Assembly (NCBI GenBank): GCA_001942415.1
Contig: MKJX01000203.1
Location: forward strand, 1-43,763
From: Pseudonocardia sp. CNS-139
GTDB lineage: Bacteria > Actinomycetota > Actinomycetes > Mycobacteriales > Pseudonocardiaceae
Length of the DNA stretch: 43,763 nucleotides
Reading direction: 5' to 3'
The position numbers were made by a program, and so were the translations under genes. Under the pieces are notes generated by a model that saw only the letters and a program-made list of their open reading frames with translations, did no database searches and was not told where the DNA came from. Below, one piece after another: positions 7,465 to 17,455 of this stretch. The stretch's first letter is position 1. The number at the start of each line of letters is the position of its first letter.

Positions 7465-8658
7465 ATGGCGAAGCTCGCTCAGACCGCCGGTCTCACCGAC
7501 GTGCAGCAGGAGATCCTCGCGACCGTCCGGACGTTCGTGGACAAGGAGATCATCCCGCACGCCACCGCGCTGGAGCACGACGACGCGTACCCGCAGGACA
7601 TCGTCGACGGGATGAAGGAGATGGGCCTGTTCGGGATCACGGTCCCGGAGGAGTTCGGCGGGCTGGGGGAGTCGCTGCTGACGTACGCGCTGGTCGTCGA
7701 GCAGATCGCGCGCGGCTGGATGAGCGTGTCCGGGGTGGTCAACACCCACTTCATCGTCGCGCACATGATCACCCAGCACGGCACGCCGGAGCAGCGACGG
7801 CGCTACCTGCCGCGGATGGCGACCGGGGAGGTGCGCGGGTCGTTCTCGATGTCCGAGCCCGAGCTCGGGTCGGACGTCGCGGCGATCAAGACGAAGGCCG
7901 TGCAGGACGGGGACGAGTTCGTCATCGACGGCGCCAAGATGTGGGTGACGAACGGCGGCACGTCGAACCTCACCGCGGTGCTCGTCCGCACCGACGAGGG
8001 CGCGGAGCGGGCGCACCACAACCTGACGTGCTTCCTGGTCGACAAGCCGGAGGGCTACGGCGAGGTGGCGCCCGGGCTGACGGTCCCGGGCAAGATCGAC
8101 AAGATGGGCTACAAGGGCGTCGACACCACCGAGCTGGTCTTCGACGGCCACCGCGTCCCGGCCGGGCAGATCCTCGGCGGGGTGCGGGGCGGCGGGTTCG
8201 CGCAGATGATGGACGGTGTCGAGGTCGGGCGGGTCAACGTCGCGGCGCGGGCCTGCGGCATCTCGATCCGCGCGTTCGAGCTGGCCGTCGGGTACGCGCA
8301 GCAGCGCCGCACGTTCGGCAGGCCGATCGCCGAGCACCAGGCCGTCGCGTTCAAGCTCGCCGAGATGGCGACGAAGGTCGAGGCCGCGCACCTGATGATG
8401 GTCAACGCCGCCCGGCTCAAGGACTCCGGCGCGCGGTTCGACGTCGAGGCGGGCATGGCCAAGCTCCTGGCCAGCGAGTACTGCGCCGAGGTCACCCAGG
8501 ACGCGTTCCGCATCCACGGCGGCTACGGCTACTCCAAGGAGTACGAGATCGAGCGCCTCATGCGCGAGGCGCCGTTCCTGCTGATCGGCGAGGGCACGTC
8601 CGAGATCCAGAAGACGATCATCAGCCGAGGGCTGCTGAAGGAGTACAGGAGCCGTTGA
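7465..8658 (+). CDS. Acyl-CoA dehydrogenase
   Basis: 397 residues, normal length for FAD-dependent acyl-CoA dehydrogenases, which oxidise the alpha-beta bond of an acyl-CoA and pass electrons to ETF. Seen: VPEEFGGLGES, the signature SFSMSEPELGSDVAAIKTKA, MWVTNGG, RRTFGRPIAEHQAVAFKLAE, FRIHGGYGYSKEYEIERLMR and GEGTSEIQ, whose first Glu is at the catalytic-base position. The substrate cannot be read from sequence. Proximity to a malyl-CoA-lyase-like gene makes methylsuccinyl-CoA one option. The ATG at 7465 follows a -10-like TACTTT. The frame is intact. Its last 38 bases overlap the convergent aldolase gene. Confidence 0.92.
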   Translation: MAKLAQTAGLTDVQQEILATVRTFVDKEIIPHATALEHDDAYPQDIVDGMKEMGLFGITVPEEFGGLGESLLTYALVVEQIARGWMSVSGVVNTHFIVAHMITQHGTPEQRRRYLPRMATGEVRGSFSMSEPELGSDVAAIKTKAVQDGDEFVIDGAKMWVTNGGTSNLTAVLVRTDEGAERAHHNLTCFLVDKPEGYGEVAPGLTVPGKIDKMGYKGVDTTELVFDGHRVPAGQILGGVRGGGFAQMMDGVEVGRVNVAARACGISIRAFELAVGYAQQRRTFGRPIAEHQAVAFKLAEMATKVEAAHLMMVNAARLKDSGARFDVEAGMAKLLASEYCAEVTQDAFRIHGGYGYSKEYEIERLMREAPFLLIGEGTSEIQKTIISRGLLKEYRSR

Positions 8659-9409
8659 CGGGCGCGCGCAGGCCGGCGGCGATCGCGGAGTAGCCGGCCT
8701 GCAGCACCGCCACGTCCGACGCGATGGCGAGCAGCGTGACGCCGGCCTCGACCCACGGCCGGGCCTCCTCCACCGTGTTGAACAGCATCGCGACGTCCTT
8801 GCCGTGCCGGCGGGCGGCGTCGATCAGCACCGAGCGGTGCTCGTTCACCACCCGGGCCTCGTCCGGGGTGCCGCGCACGCCCAGCTCCTGGGCCAGGTCG
8901 GCCGGGCCGAGCGTGACGGCGTCGATGCCCGGGGTGCCGACGATCGCGTCGAGGTTCTCGAACGCCTCCCGCGACTCCAGCATCACGGTGATGTGCACCT
9001 GCTCGTTCAGCTCGGCGAGCGGGGTGTCGGCGCGGAAGTCGTTGTGCGGCCCGTTGACGGCCATGCCGCGCATCCCGAGCGGCGCGTAGTACGCGGCCTC
9101 GACGACGGTCCGCGCGATCTCCGGGGTGTCGACCTGCGGCACGTGCAGCCCCGTGACGCCGACGTCGAGCAGCCGCGTGACCCACTCGCGGTCGGCCGCC
9201 GGCGGCCGCACGACCAGCGGGAACCCGAGCGCGCGGGCCAGCACCGCCATGTCCGCGACCGTCTCGACCGACGGCGACGAGTGCTCCATGTCGACGCGGG
9301 CGTAGTCGAGGCCGCTGCTCTTGAGCAGCGTCAGGACGGCCGGGTTGCGGACGAGGTTGATCCAGGTCCCGACGAGCGGGCGGCCGGGTGCCTTGAGGGG
9401 GTTGCTCAC
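8621..9409 (-). CDS. HpcH/HpaI aldolase family protein
   Basis: 262 residues, class II (metal-dependent) pyruvate aldolase fold. It contains GTWINLVRNPAVLTLL at the start, YARVDMEHSSP, VVRPPAADREWVTRLLDVGV, HVPQVDTPEIA, and the metal-binding Glu and Asp in VMLESREAFENLDAI and AVTLGPADLAQELG. Members cleave 2-keto-4-hydroxy acids; the substrate here is unknown. The GTG at 9407-9409 overlaps the TGA of the upstream NHL-repeat gene by four bases (GTGA), so the two are translationally coupled. That suggests the aldolase and the propeller protein serve one pathway. The 3' end overlaps the acyl-CoA dehydrogenase by 38 bases, tail to tail. Confidence 0.88.
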   Translation of the reverse strand: MSNPLKAPGRPLVGTWINLVRNPAVLTLLKSSGLDYARVDMEHSSPSVETVADMAVLARALGFPLVVRPPAADREWVTRLLDVGVTGLHVPQVDTPEIARTVVEAAYYAPLGMRGMAVNGPHNDFRADTPLAELNEQVHITVMLESREAFENLDAIVGTPGIDAVTLGPADLAQELGVRGTPDEARVVNEHRSVLIDAARRHGKDVAMLFNTVEEARPWVEAGVTLLAIASDVAVLQAGYSAIAAGLRAPVNGSCTPSAALG

Positions 9410-10370
9410 ACCTTCACCAGCTTCTGCAGGGCCCGCAGCGGTCGCGGGCGGGGGAGTTCCGTGCCGAAGACGTTCGGCCAGCCGGTGTGCGCGACCTCGC
9501 CGACGTAGACGTCGCCGCGGGAGTCGACGCAGATCCCGTGCGGCGAGATGAACTGCCCGGCGTCGACGCCCAGGCTGGAGGGCTCCAGGCCGAGCCGGGC
9601 GAGCAGCTTGCCCTCGCGGGTGCGGACCGACACGACCGGGCCGAGGCCCGGGGCGCCGCGCTGGAAGTCCAGCGGCGTGCCGATCTCGCCGACGAAGCAG
9701 AGCGGCTCGGGGTCGCGGGTGAGGGTGAACGCGCTGGGCCGGTGCACGCCGTACCACTGCGTCTCGAAGCGGCCCGTGCCGTCGAAGACCTGCACCCGGT
9801 GGTTCTCGCGGTCGGCGACGTGCACCCAGCCGTCGGCGTCGCAGGCGACGTTGTGCGGCAGGCTGAACTCGCCCTCGCCGCGCCGGACCGGCCCCACGAG
9901 AACAGGTGCGTGCCGTCGGGCGCGTACTTGTGCACGCGCGCGTTGCCGTAGCCGTCGGTCACGTAGATGTCGCCGTCGGGGGAGAGCGCGGTGTGCGTGC
10001 AGCGGTGGAACGGCTCGCCGCTCCAGCGCGGCGACGGCTGCCCGACGCCGATCTCCAGCAGCACCTCGCCTTCCGGCGTGCACCTGCGGACGGTGTGGTC
10101 GCCCTCGTCGGTGAGGTAGAGCATGCCGTCGGGGCCGCGGTCGATGCCGTGGGCGCGGGTGACGAAGTCCTCGCCCCACGAGCCGAGGAAGCGCCCGTCG
10201 CGGTCCAGGACGATCACCGGGTGCGGGCCGCGGTTGTAGACGAAGAGCCGGTCCTCGTCGTCGACGGCGACCCCGGCGACGTCCACCAGGTCCCAGCCGT
10301 CGGGGAGGTCGCCCCATTGGCCGTCGTGCGCGCGATACGTGTGGTCACCGGATCCGAGCACGACGTCCAC
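9406..10370 (-). CDS. NHL-repeat beta-propeller protein, SMP-30/PAL-like (frameshifted)
   Basis: About 321 residues of repeated propeller blades with the pattern hydrophobic-D-G-x-hydrophobic-Y-V-D: GVAVDDEDRLFVYN, GIDRGPDGMLYLTDEGDHTV, TALSPDGDIYVTDGYGNARV, NVACDADGWVHVADRENHRV, GICVDSRGDVYVGEV. Similar actinobacterial proteins are called peptidyl-alpha-hydroxyglycine lyase-like or NHL proteins, with unproven activity. The GTG at 10370 is chosen because AGGAGG lies six bases before it, the clearest site in the region. The frame changes near 9882, one G lost after TCCGGCGCG. No signal peptide is visible. It is coupled to the aldolase through a GTGA overlap. Confidence 0.82.
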
Positions 10371-10601
10371 CCACGACCTCCTCGCCGCGCGCGACGGTGG
10401 TCGCGGCCCGTGAGGAGCCTGCCACGCGGGTTCCGCGGGAGTCCACGGACAAGTGAGCATCGCCAACTTTCGGCCCTGCCGCCGGCCCCCGCGGGCAGGA
10501 GTGTGATGATCGCCGAAACGGGCACTTCGTCCCTGGTCCTCGCGTTGACATGATGTGGGCGCTGACCACCAGGAGTCCCGACGCGAGGAAGAGGAGGCCC
10601 C

Positions 10602-11120
10602 GTGACAACACCGTTCGGCGGCCCCGCGCGCACCGCGCCCGGCCCGTCCAGCATGCCCACCCCGCCCACCGGCTGGCCGGTCGGTTCCTACGCCACGTAC
10701 GAGGAGGCGCAGCGGGCCGTCGACCACCTCGCCGACGCCGACTTCCCCGTCCGCGACGTGACGATCGTCGGCGTCGACCTGATGCTCGTGGAGCGCGTGA
10801 TCGGCCGGCTCACGTGGGGCCGCGTGATCGGCTCCGGCGCGCTTTCCGGCGCCTGGTTCGGCCTCTTCGTGGGTCTGCTGCTCAGCTTCTTCACGGTCAG
10901 CGGCCCCACGATCGTGCCGATCCTCGTCGGCCTCGCCAGCGGTGTCGTGTTCGGTCTGGTGTTCGCCGCGGTCGGCTACGCCACCACCCGCGGTCGGCGC
11001 GACTTCACGTCCGCGAGCCAGCTGGTCGCGGGCCGTTACGACGTGCTGTGCCAGCCGCGCAACGCCGAGAAGGCCCGCGAGATGCTCGCGAAGCTCGCGA
11101 TGGGCACGTCACCCGCCTGA
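10602..11120 (+). CDS. Stress-type membrane protein (YflT/GSP17M-like)
   Basis: 172 residues. The N-terminal domain contains WPVGSYATYEEAQRAVDHLA, resembling general stress protein 17M modules. Two transmembrane helices follow at about 78-97 (IGSGALSGAWFGLFVGLLLS) and 103-125 (GPTIVPILVGLASGVVFGLV), and then a C-terminal segment RYDVLCQPRNAEKAREMLAKL. The GTG at 10602 has GAGGAGG four bases upstream. Position and length match M. tuberculosis Rv1234, which precedes lpqY there too. The function is unknown. The frame is intact. A TTGACA at 10545-10550 has no matching -10. Confidence 0.83.
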   Translation: MTTPFGGPARTAPGPSSMPTPPTGWPVGSYATYEEAQRAVDHLADADFPVRDVTIVGVDLMLVERVIGRLTWGRVIGSGALSGAWFGLFVGLLLSFFTVSGPTIVPILVGLASGVVFGLVFAAVGYATTRGRRDFTSASQLVAGRYDVLCQPRNAEKAREMLAKLAMGTSPA

Positions 11121-11143
11121 GAACCGTTCCCTCCGGCCAGCGA

Positions 11144-11172
11144 TTGCGGGCCGGACCCGACGCGCATAGGTT
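11144..11172 (+). promoter_or_regulatory. Candidate promoter of lpqY-sugABC
   Basis: TTGCGG at 11144-11149, a 17-base spacer and TAGGTT at 11167-11172 form a good actinobacterial housekeeping-type promoter. Predicted start is near 11179, leaving a leader of about 78 bases. Confidence 0.55.
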
Positions 11173-11191
11173 CGGATCACCCGGCACCGAC

Positions 11192-11207
11192 CGTGACCGG
11201 GATCACA
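11192..11207 (+). promoter_or_regulatory. CRP/GlxR-like operator upstream of lpqY
   Basis: CGTGA-CCGGGA-TCACA matches the CRP-family consensus TGTGA-N6-TCACA at 9 of 10 conserved positions. It lies just downstream of the predicted start of transcription, a position that would favour repression from this promoter. Confidence 0.5.
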
Positions 11208-11256
11208 CCTGTGGGCGACGCGGCTCCGGGCCGCGCACTCGGGAACGGGGGGCGTC

Positions 11257-12614
11257 ATGCCGGGACCGGTCCGCTCGACGCTGCGCGGGCACCGGAGGCG
11301 GCCGCCGGCCGCGGTCGCGTGCGCGGTGCTGGCCGCCGCAGCCGTCGCGGGATGCAGCTCCGGCGGCTCCGGGCCACCGGTCCTGAACTACTACACGGCC
11401 GCCGACAACGCCTCCGGCTACGCGGCCGGGGCCGCCGCGTGCACGGAGGCCGCGGGCGGCCGGTACACGATCGAGCAGCACACGCTGCCCAAGGCCGCCG
11501 ACGACCAGCGGCTCCAGCTCGCCCGCAGGCTCGTCGCCGGCGACCCGGCCGTCGACATCATGCTGCTCGACGTGACGTGGACGGCCGAGTTCGCCGAGGC
11601 CGGCTGGATCGCGCCGTTCCCCGACGACGAGGCCCGCCAGATCGAGCAGGGCACGCTCGACGCCGCGTACGAGACCGGCACCTACCAGGGCCGGCTGTGG
11701 GCGGCGCCGCTCAACACCAACACCCAGCTCCTCTGGTACCGCACCGACCTCGCGCCCACCCCGCCCGCGACGTGGGACGACATGATCCGCCAGTCCGAGG
11801 CACTGCACGCCCGCGGGCTCCCGTCGTACATCGAGGTGCAGGCCGCCCAGTACGAGGGCATCTCCGTCTGGTTCAACACGCTGCTGACCAGCGCGGGCGG
11901 CCAGCTCGTCTCCGAGAACGGCGACGTGCTCGTCAACCAGGGCGACGCCGCGCGGCAGGCCGCGACGATCATGCAGCGGGTGGCGTCGTCGCCCGCCTCC
12001 GACCCGTCGCTGTCGGTGGCGCAGGAGAACGACGGCCGGCTCGCGATGGAGGCGGGCAACGCCGCGTTCCAGGTCAACTACCCGTTCGTCAACGCCTCGA
12101 TCAACACCCCGCCGCCGGACGGCGGGGGCGGTGGCGCGTTCCTCGACGCCGAGGGCCGTCCGACCTCGGAGAACACCGGACGCCAGGTGCGCGACGTGTT
12201 CGCGTGGGCGCCGTACCCGCGCGTCGACCCGAACCGCCCCGCCACCGTGACGATCGGCGGGTTCAACCTCGGGGTCAGCACCACGTCGCGGCACCCGGAC
12301 CTCGCGTTCGAGGCCGTGCAGTGCCTGCGCAACCGGGAGAACCAGCTGCACAACGCCACCGAGGGCGGCGTGCCGCCGACGCTCGCCGCGCTCTACGACG
12401 ATCCGGCGTTCCAGGCCGAGTACCCGGCGTGGCAGGCGATCCGCGACTCGCTGCAGACCGCGAGCGTGCGGCCCAAGACCCCGGCCTACCAGAGCATCTC
12501 GATCGTGCTGGCGGACCTGCTCAACCCGCCCGCCCAGATCGACCCCGACACCGTCGTGCCGCAGCTCGCCGAGCAGGTGGAGCGGGCCGTGAACTCGGAA
12601 GGCTGGTGCCCTGA
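11257..12614 (+). CDS. lpqY: Trehalose ABC importer, substrate-binding lipoprotein LpqY (frameshifted at the end)
   Basis: About 452 residues. A basic N-terminus and hydrophobic helix lead to the lipobox V-A-G-C with the lipidated Cys at 33, so the mature protein is anchored outside the membrane. The body reads like M. tuberculosis LpqY: QRLQLARRLVAGDPAVDIML, TAEFAEAGWIAPF, NTNTQLLWYRTDL, ISVWFNTLLTSAGGQL, ATVTIGGFNLGVS, AFEAVQCLRN. LpqY captures trehalose released from mycolate metabolism and hands it to SugABC. The ATG at 11257 has GGGGGG five bases upstream. Near 12603 one base seems lost, so the true end GLVP-TGA lies in another frame and overlaps the sugA ATG (TGATG). Substrate assignment rests on synteny and resemblance. 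Confidence 0.87.
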
Positions 12615-13571
12615 TGGCCGTGCAGAGCACTGCCCCGGCCGCGCCCGCACGGGCGAACGGTCGCGGGGCGCACCGGGCGGCCAGACCGCCGCTCTCCGAG
12701 GGGGCGCGCTCGGAACGCCGGCTCGCGTTCCTGCTCTGCGCCCCGGCGGTCGTGATCATGCTGGCGGTCACGGCGTATCCCATCGGCTACGCGGTCTGGC
12801 TGTCGCTGCAGCGCTACGACCTGCGGTTCCCGGACGACCAGGCGTTCGCCGGCCTGGCCAACTACGTCGTCGTGCTGACGTCGCCGTATTGGTGGAACGC
12901 CTTCCTCGTGACGCTGGTCATCACCGTGGTGTCGGTGGCGATCGAGTTCGTGCTCGGGCTCGCGCTGGCGCTCATGCACCGCACGATCCTCGGCCGCGGG
13001 CTCACCCGCACCGTCGTGCTCATCCCGTACGGCATCGTCACGGTCGTCGCGGCGTACAGCTGGCAGTTCGCGTGGACGCCCGACGTCGGGTACCTCGCGG
13101 CGATGCTGCCGCCGGGCAGCGCGCCGCTCACCGGGCAGGCGTCGGCGATCGGGCTGATCATCCTCGCCGAGGTCTGGAAGACCACGCCGTTCATGGCGCT
13201 GCTGCTGCTCGCCGGGCTCGCGCTCGTGCCGGAGGACCTGCTCAAGCGCCCAGGTGGACGGCGCCGGGCCGTGGCAGCGGCTCACCCGGATCATCCTGCC
13301 GATCATGAAGCCGGCGATCCTCGTGGCGCTGCTTTTCCGCACGCTCGACGCGTTCCGCATCTTCGACAACATCTACATCCTGACCGGCGGCTCGAACGGC
13401 ACCGGGTCGGTGTCGATGCTCGGCTACGACAACCTCTTCCGCGCGTTCAACCTCGGCATCGGGTCCGCGATCAGCGTGCTCATCTTCATCGCCGTCGGGA
13501 TCATCGCGTTCGTCTTCATCAAGCTGTTCGGCGCGGCGGCGCCCGGCTCCGACTCCGACGGGAGGCGCTGA
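12614..13571 (+). CDS. sugA: Sugar ABC transporter permease SugA (frameshifted)
   Basis: About 319 residues with six transmembrane helices, starting RLAFLLCAPAVVIMLAVTAY and ending ISVLIFIAVGIIAFVFIKLF. The EAA coupling loop that contacts the ATPase is QVDGAGPWQRLTRIILPIMK. It pairs with SugB to form the membrane channel of the trehalose importer. The ATG overlaps the lpqY stop (TGATG), so translation is coupled. The frame changes near 13247, in CTCAAGCGCCCAG, by a net two-base loss just before the EAA loop. A family-typical leader of basic and Ala residues precedes helix 1. Confidence 0.87.
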
Positions 13572-13573
13572 CG

Positions 13574-14408
13574 ATGGCGCAGGCCACCAGCAGGGCCGCC
13601 ACGAGCCGGTGGGCCGTGGCGAACGTCCTCGTGCTGCTCTACGCGCTGATCCCGGTGCTGTGGATCGTCAGCCTGTCGTTCAAGCCGGCGAGCACCATCA
13701 ACGACGGCAGCTTCATCCCGCGGGAGTGGACGTTCGACAACTACACGCAGGTGTTCGGCGTCGACCTGTTCACGAGCGCCCTGGTCAACTCGATCGGCAT
13801 CGCGCTCATCGCCACCGTGCTCGCCGTGATCATCGGGACGATGGCGGCGTACGCGATCGCGCGGCTGCGGTTCCCGGGAAAGGGCCTGCTCGTCGGGGTG
13901 TCGCTGCTGATCGCGATGTTCCCGCCGATCTCGCTGGTGAGCCCGCTGTTCGACATCGAGCGGGCGATCGGGCTGTTCGACACCTGGCCCGGGCTGATCA
14001 TCCCGTACATCACTTTTTCGCTGCCGCTGGCGATCTACACGCTCTCCGCGTTCTTCCGGGAGATCCCGTGGGAGCTGGAGAAGGCCGCGAAGATGGACGG
14101 GGCCACGCCGCTGCAGGCGTTCCGGTCGGTGATCGTGCCGCTCGCCGCGCCGGGCGTTCACCACCGCGATCCTCGTGTTCATCTTCTGCTGGAACGACTT
14201 CCTGTTCGCGATCTCGCTGACGTCCACCTCGCGGTCGCAGACCGCGCCGGTGGCGATCGCGAACTTCACCGGCGCGAGCGAGTTCGCCGAGCCCACGGGG
14301 TCGATCGCGGCCGCCGCGGTGCTGCTCACCATTCCCATCATCGTCTTCGTGCTGTTCTTCCAGCGGCGCATCGTCGCCGGCCTGACGTCCGGCGCAGTGA
14401 AGGGCTGA
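13574..14408 (+). CDS. sugB: Sugar ABC transporter permease SugB (frameshifted)
   Basis: About 278 residues, carbohydrate-uptake permease of the MalG/SugB type. Six helices are visible, from VANVLVLLYALIPVLWIVSL to AAAVLLTIPIIVFVLFFQRR. NNYTQVF-type text appears as DNYTQVFGVDLFTSALVNSI. The EAA loop is AAKMDGATPLQAFRSVIVPL. The ATG at 13574 begins 3 bases after the sugA stop with GGGAGG upstream. The frame changes near 14156 (CCGGGC-GTTCACC, two bases missing), directly after the EAA loop. It ends GAVKG. Confidence 0.87.
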
Positions 14409-14414
14409 GAAACC

Positions 14415-15622
14415 GTGGCTGACATCGTCCTGGACCACATCACCAAGCGTTACCCGGACGGCACGGTCGGCGTGGACGACGCCGACTTCCGGATCGAGGA
14501 CGGCGAGTTCATCATCCTCGTCGGGCCCTCCGGCTGCGGGAAGTCGACGACGCTCAACATGATCGCCGGCCTGGAGGACATCTCCGCCGGTGAGCTGCGC
14601 ATCGGCGGCCAGCGGGTCAACGAGAAGGCCCCGAAGGACCGCGACATCGCGATGGTCTTCCAGTCCTACGCGCTCTACCCGCACATGACCGTGCGGGAGA
14701 ACATGGCGTTCCCGCTCAAGCTCGCGAAGGTCGACAAGGCCGAGACCAACCGCAAGGTCGAGGAGGCCGCGAAGATCCTCGACCTCACCCAGCACCTGGA
14801 CCGCAAGCCGGCCAACATGTCCGGCGGGCAGCGCCAGCGGGTGGCGATGGGCCGCGCGATCGTGCGCAACCCCAAGGCGTTCCTGATGGACGAGCCGCTC
14901 TCCAACCTCGACGCCAAGCTGCGCGTGCAGATGCGCACCGTGGTGTCGCGGCTCCAGCAGCAGCTGGCGACCACCACCGTCTACGTCACGCACGACCAGA
15001 CCGAGGCCATGACGCTCGGCGACCGCATCGTCGTCATGCGCAGCGGGCGCATCCAGCAGATCGGCACCCCGCAGGCGCTCTACGACACCCCGGCCAACCT
15101 GTTCGTCGCCGGGTTCATCGGTTCGCCGGCGATGAACTTCCTGCCCGCCTCGCTCAGCGACGGCACGTTCCGCACGCCGCTGGGCGACCTGCCCGTGAGC
15201 GACCGGCTGCGCCGCTCCTTGGAGGCCGGCAACGCGCCGCGCGAGGTGATCATGGCATCCGGCCCGAGCACTTCGAGGACGCCGCGCTCGTCGAGGAGCA
15301 CCAGAAGGGCCAGGGTGCGGTCTTCAGCGCCGAGGTCGACGTGCTGGAGTCGATGGGCTCGGACAAGTTCGCCTACTTCAGCGTGGAGGGCGAGCAGGCC
15401 GTGTCCGACGACCTCGCCGAGCTCGCCGCCGACGCCGGCACCGCCGACGTCCCCGGTGGCGACGCCGGGCAGGTCGTCACGCGGCTCGCGGCGGCGTCCG
15501 GGGCGCGGGAGGGGCAGCGGCTGGAGGTCTGGCTGGACGCGTCGAAGATCCAGGTCTTCGACCCGTCGAACGGGCGCAACCTCACCTGGCACGACGAGCC
15601 CGCTCCGGCCGCGACGGTCTAG
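14415..15622 (+). CDS. sugC: Sugar ABC transporter ATPase SugC (frameshifted)
   Basis: About 403 residues, MalK/MsiK-type ATPase. Walker A GPSGCGKST, Q-loop VFQSYALYPHMTV, signature MSGGQRQRVAMGRAI, Walker B AFLMDEPLSNLDA and H-loop VTHDQTEAM are intact. The C-terminal regulatory domain (GIRPEHFED region, then MGSDKFAYFSVEGEQAV) is recovered after the shift near 15254, where GGG has become GG. It energises SugAB. The GTG start at 14415 lies 6 bases after sugB. Its TAG stop and the TAG stop of the convergent ParB-like gene share the palindrome CTAG (15619-15622). Confidence 0.9.
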
Positions 15623-16458
15623 CGGGGCCGGGTGCGCAGCAGCTCGACCACCTCGTCGTCCCAGCGGTGCGTGCGCAGCAGCTCGTAGCGCCGGCACGTG
15701 AAGTGCAGGTACGCCTCGGCCTCCGTGCGCCCGCCGACGAGGTCGGCCTGCGCGAGCATCCGCACGACCGGCCGGTACTCCTCGGCGTACCAGCGCCGGG
15801 CCACGGCCTCCCGGTCCAGGTAGCGGCACTCGTGCTGCATCAGCCGGAAGCCCCACGCCTCGACGGTCCCGCTCAGCTCCGCGTACGACCACGGCACCGT
15901 CACCAGGATCGTGGCCAGCGCCGGACCCGGCAGCGGGACCCGGTCGAGGAAGACCCGCCGCAGGTCCTTCGTGATCAGGTCGCCGCGGCCGGCGATGCCG
16001 TTGGCGTCGATGCGGGTCGTCACCTCGGTCACGTACGCCTCGACCGACCGCAGCCCCAGCGCCCGCGCGACCGACACCCGGTGGTGGCCGTCGCGGACGA
16101 AGTGCAGGTCGCCGACGCGGTAGACGTCGATGGGCGGGACCGGCTCGCCGCGCCGCTGCGCGCGGGCGAGCCGTTCCCAGCGCTCGCGGGTGCGGCCGCT
16201 GCGCGGGCGGAACCAGCGGTCGAACTCCCGCGTCCGGTCGACGCTGCCGACGACCGAGTCCAGGTCGACCACCCGCAGCCCGAGGCGGCGCTCGCCGGTG
16301 CGGCCCAGCACGGCCACGACCTCGTCGAACGGGAGGACCTCGGACACGTCGTCGGGCTCGCGGCGCAGCCGGGCCGCGAGCCGGGAGAGCACCTGACGGC
16401 GGCGCACGCGCAGGAAGTCGTGCTCGGCGTCGGCGGCCGGGAACCCCGTGCCGGCCAC
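15619..16458 (-). CDS. ParB/sulfiredoxin-fold protein of unknown role
   Basis: 279 residues. The middle carries the ParB-N-like core: PPIDVYRVGDLHFVRDGHHR followed by VSVARALGLRSVEAYVTEV, with the D-G-H-H-R motif that in related domains binds nucleotide or phosphate. Flanks are Arg-rich and family-specific (FDRWFRPRSGRTRERWERLA; MQHECRYLDREAVARRWYAE). No helix-turn-helix follows, so a partition role is unlikely. The GTG at 16458 starts MAGTGFPAADAEHDFLRVRR. It is convergent with sugC, sharing four bases. The frame is intact. The function is unknown. Confidence 0.75.
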   Translation of the reverse strand: MAGTGFPAADAEHDFLRVRRRQVLSRLAARLRREPDDVSEVLPFDEVVAVLGRTGERRLGLRVVDLDSVVGSVDRTREFDRWFRPRSGRTRERWERLARAQRRGEPVPPIDVYRVGDLHFVRDGHHRVSVARALGLRSVEAYVTEVTTRIDANGIAGRGDLITKDLRRVFLDRVPLPGPALATILVTVPWSYAELSGTVEAWGFRLMQHECRYLDREAVARRWYAEEYRPVVRMLAQADLVGGRTEAEAYLHFTCRRYELLRTHRWDDEVVELLRTRPR

Positions 16459-16548
16459 GGCTATCCGTCACCCGATGCGAGGGACGCGACCATCGGGCCA
16501 GCGTATGGGGAGGCGACGGCACGCGCCGGATGCGACAGGATGCGGGGT

Positions 16549-17445
16549 GTGAGCCCCCCTGCCAAGCCAGGACCGGTCGACCGCGGCGGAGCCCCGCGGT
16601 CCTTCGACGCCCACGCCCGCAGCTACGACAAGCTCGTGAACCTGAACCCGGGCTACCACGACCACCTGCGGATGTCGGTCCGGCGCCTGGGGCTGCCGGC
16701 GAACGGGGCCGGGCTCAAGCTGCTCGACCTCGGCTGCGGCACGGGCGCGTCCACGGCCGCGCTGGTCGAGGTGCTGCCGCGCGCCGAGATCACCGCCGTC
16801 GACGCGTCGGCCGAGATGCTCAGCATGGCGCGGCGCAAGAACTGGCCCTCGACCGTCCGGTTCGTGCACGGCAACGCCGAGAACCTCGCGATGAGCGGCA
16901 TCGTCGGCCCGTACGACGGGATCCTCGCCGCCTACCTGCTGCGCAACCTCGTGCACCAGGACGCGGCGCTGCGCCAGTTCCACCGGCTGCTGCGGCCGGG
17001 CGCGCCGATCGCCGTGCACGAGTACTCGGTGCGCGACTCCGTGCGCAGCCGCGCCCGCTGGACGGCGGTCTGCTGGGGCGTGATCATCCCGCTCGGCCGG
17101 ATGCGGGCCGGCTCCGCGGACCTCTACCGGTACCTGTGGCGCAGCGTGCTCCAGTTCGACGGGGTCACGGCGCTGACCAAGCGGATGCGCGACGCCGGGT
17201 TCGAGGACGTGCGCGTGCAGACGGTGCCGGGCTGGCAGCAGCACATCGTGCACACGTTCCTCGGCCGCCGCTCGGCCGCCGAGGCCGAGGCCGAGCCCCC
17301 GGACGGCGTGCTCGACCCGCCGGCCGCGAGCCTCGCCGACATCGACGCCGACGCCACCACCCCGATCGAGGGCCTGCGGATCACGCCCTCGCCCCGGCCG
17401 CGCCCCGAGCCGGCACCGGCACCGGATCCGGAGCGGGCCGAGTAG
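16549..17445 (+). CDS. Class I SAM-dependent methyltransferase, UbiE-like
   Basis: 298 residues from the GTG at 16549; an in-frame ATG at 16540 is the alternative. Motif I is LLDLGCGTGASTAALVE, motif II region ITAVDASAEMLSMARRK, then VRFVHGNAENL and DGILAAYLLRNLVHQDAALR, the pattern of UbiE/MenG quinone or small-lipid methyltransferases. The C-terminal 60 residues are Pro/Glu/Ala-rich and low complexity. A CAGGAT seven bases before the GTG could be a -10. A Rieske/DUF5914 gene lies nearby, and I recall such pairs in carotenoid-type clusters; no carotenoid gene is present here. The frame is intact. Confidence 0.82.
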   Translation: MSPPAKPGPVDRGGAPRSFDAHARSYDKLVNLNPGYHDHLRMSVRRLGLPANGAGLKLLDLGCGTGASTAALVEVLPRAEITAVDASAEMLSMARRKNWPSTVRFVHGNAENLAMSGIVGPYDGILAAYLLRNLVHQDAALRQFHRLLRPGAPIAVHEYSVRDSVRSRARWTAVCWGVIIPLGRMRAGSADLYRYLWRSVLQFDGVTALTKRMRDAGFEDVRVQTVPGWQQHIVHTFLGRRSAAEAEAEPPDGVLDPPAASLADIDADATTPIEGLRITPSPRPRPEPAPAPDPERAE

Positions 17446-17455
17446 ACCACGGCAC

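Noticed and set aside
10545..10550. TTGACA as -35 of the stress membrane protein gene
   Set aside because: No acceptable -10 follows at 16-19 bases.
15619..16458. Chromosome partition protein ParB
   Set aside because: Only the ParB-N-like core is present; there is no helix-turn-helix, no parA neighbour and no parS-like site.
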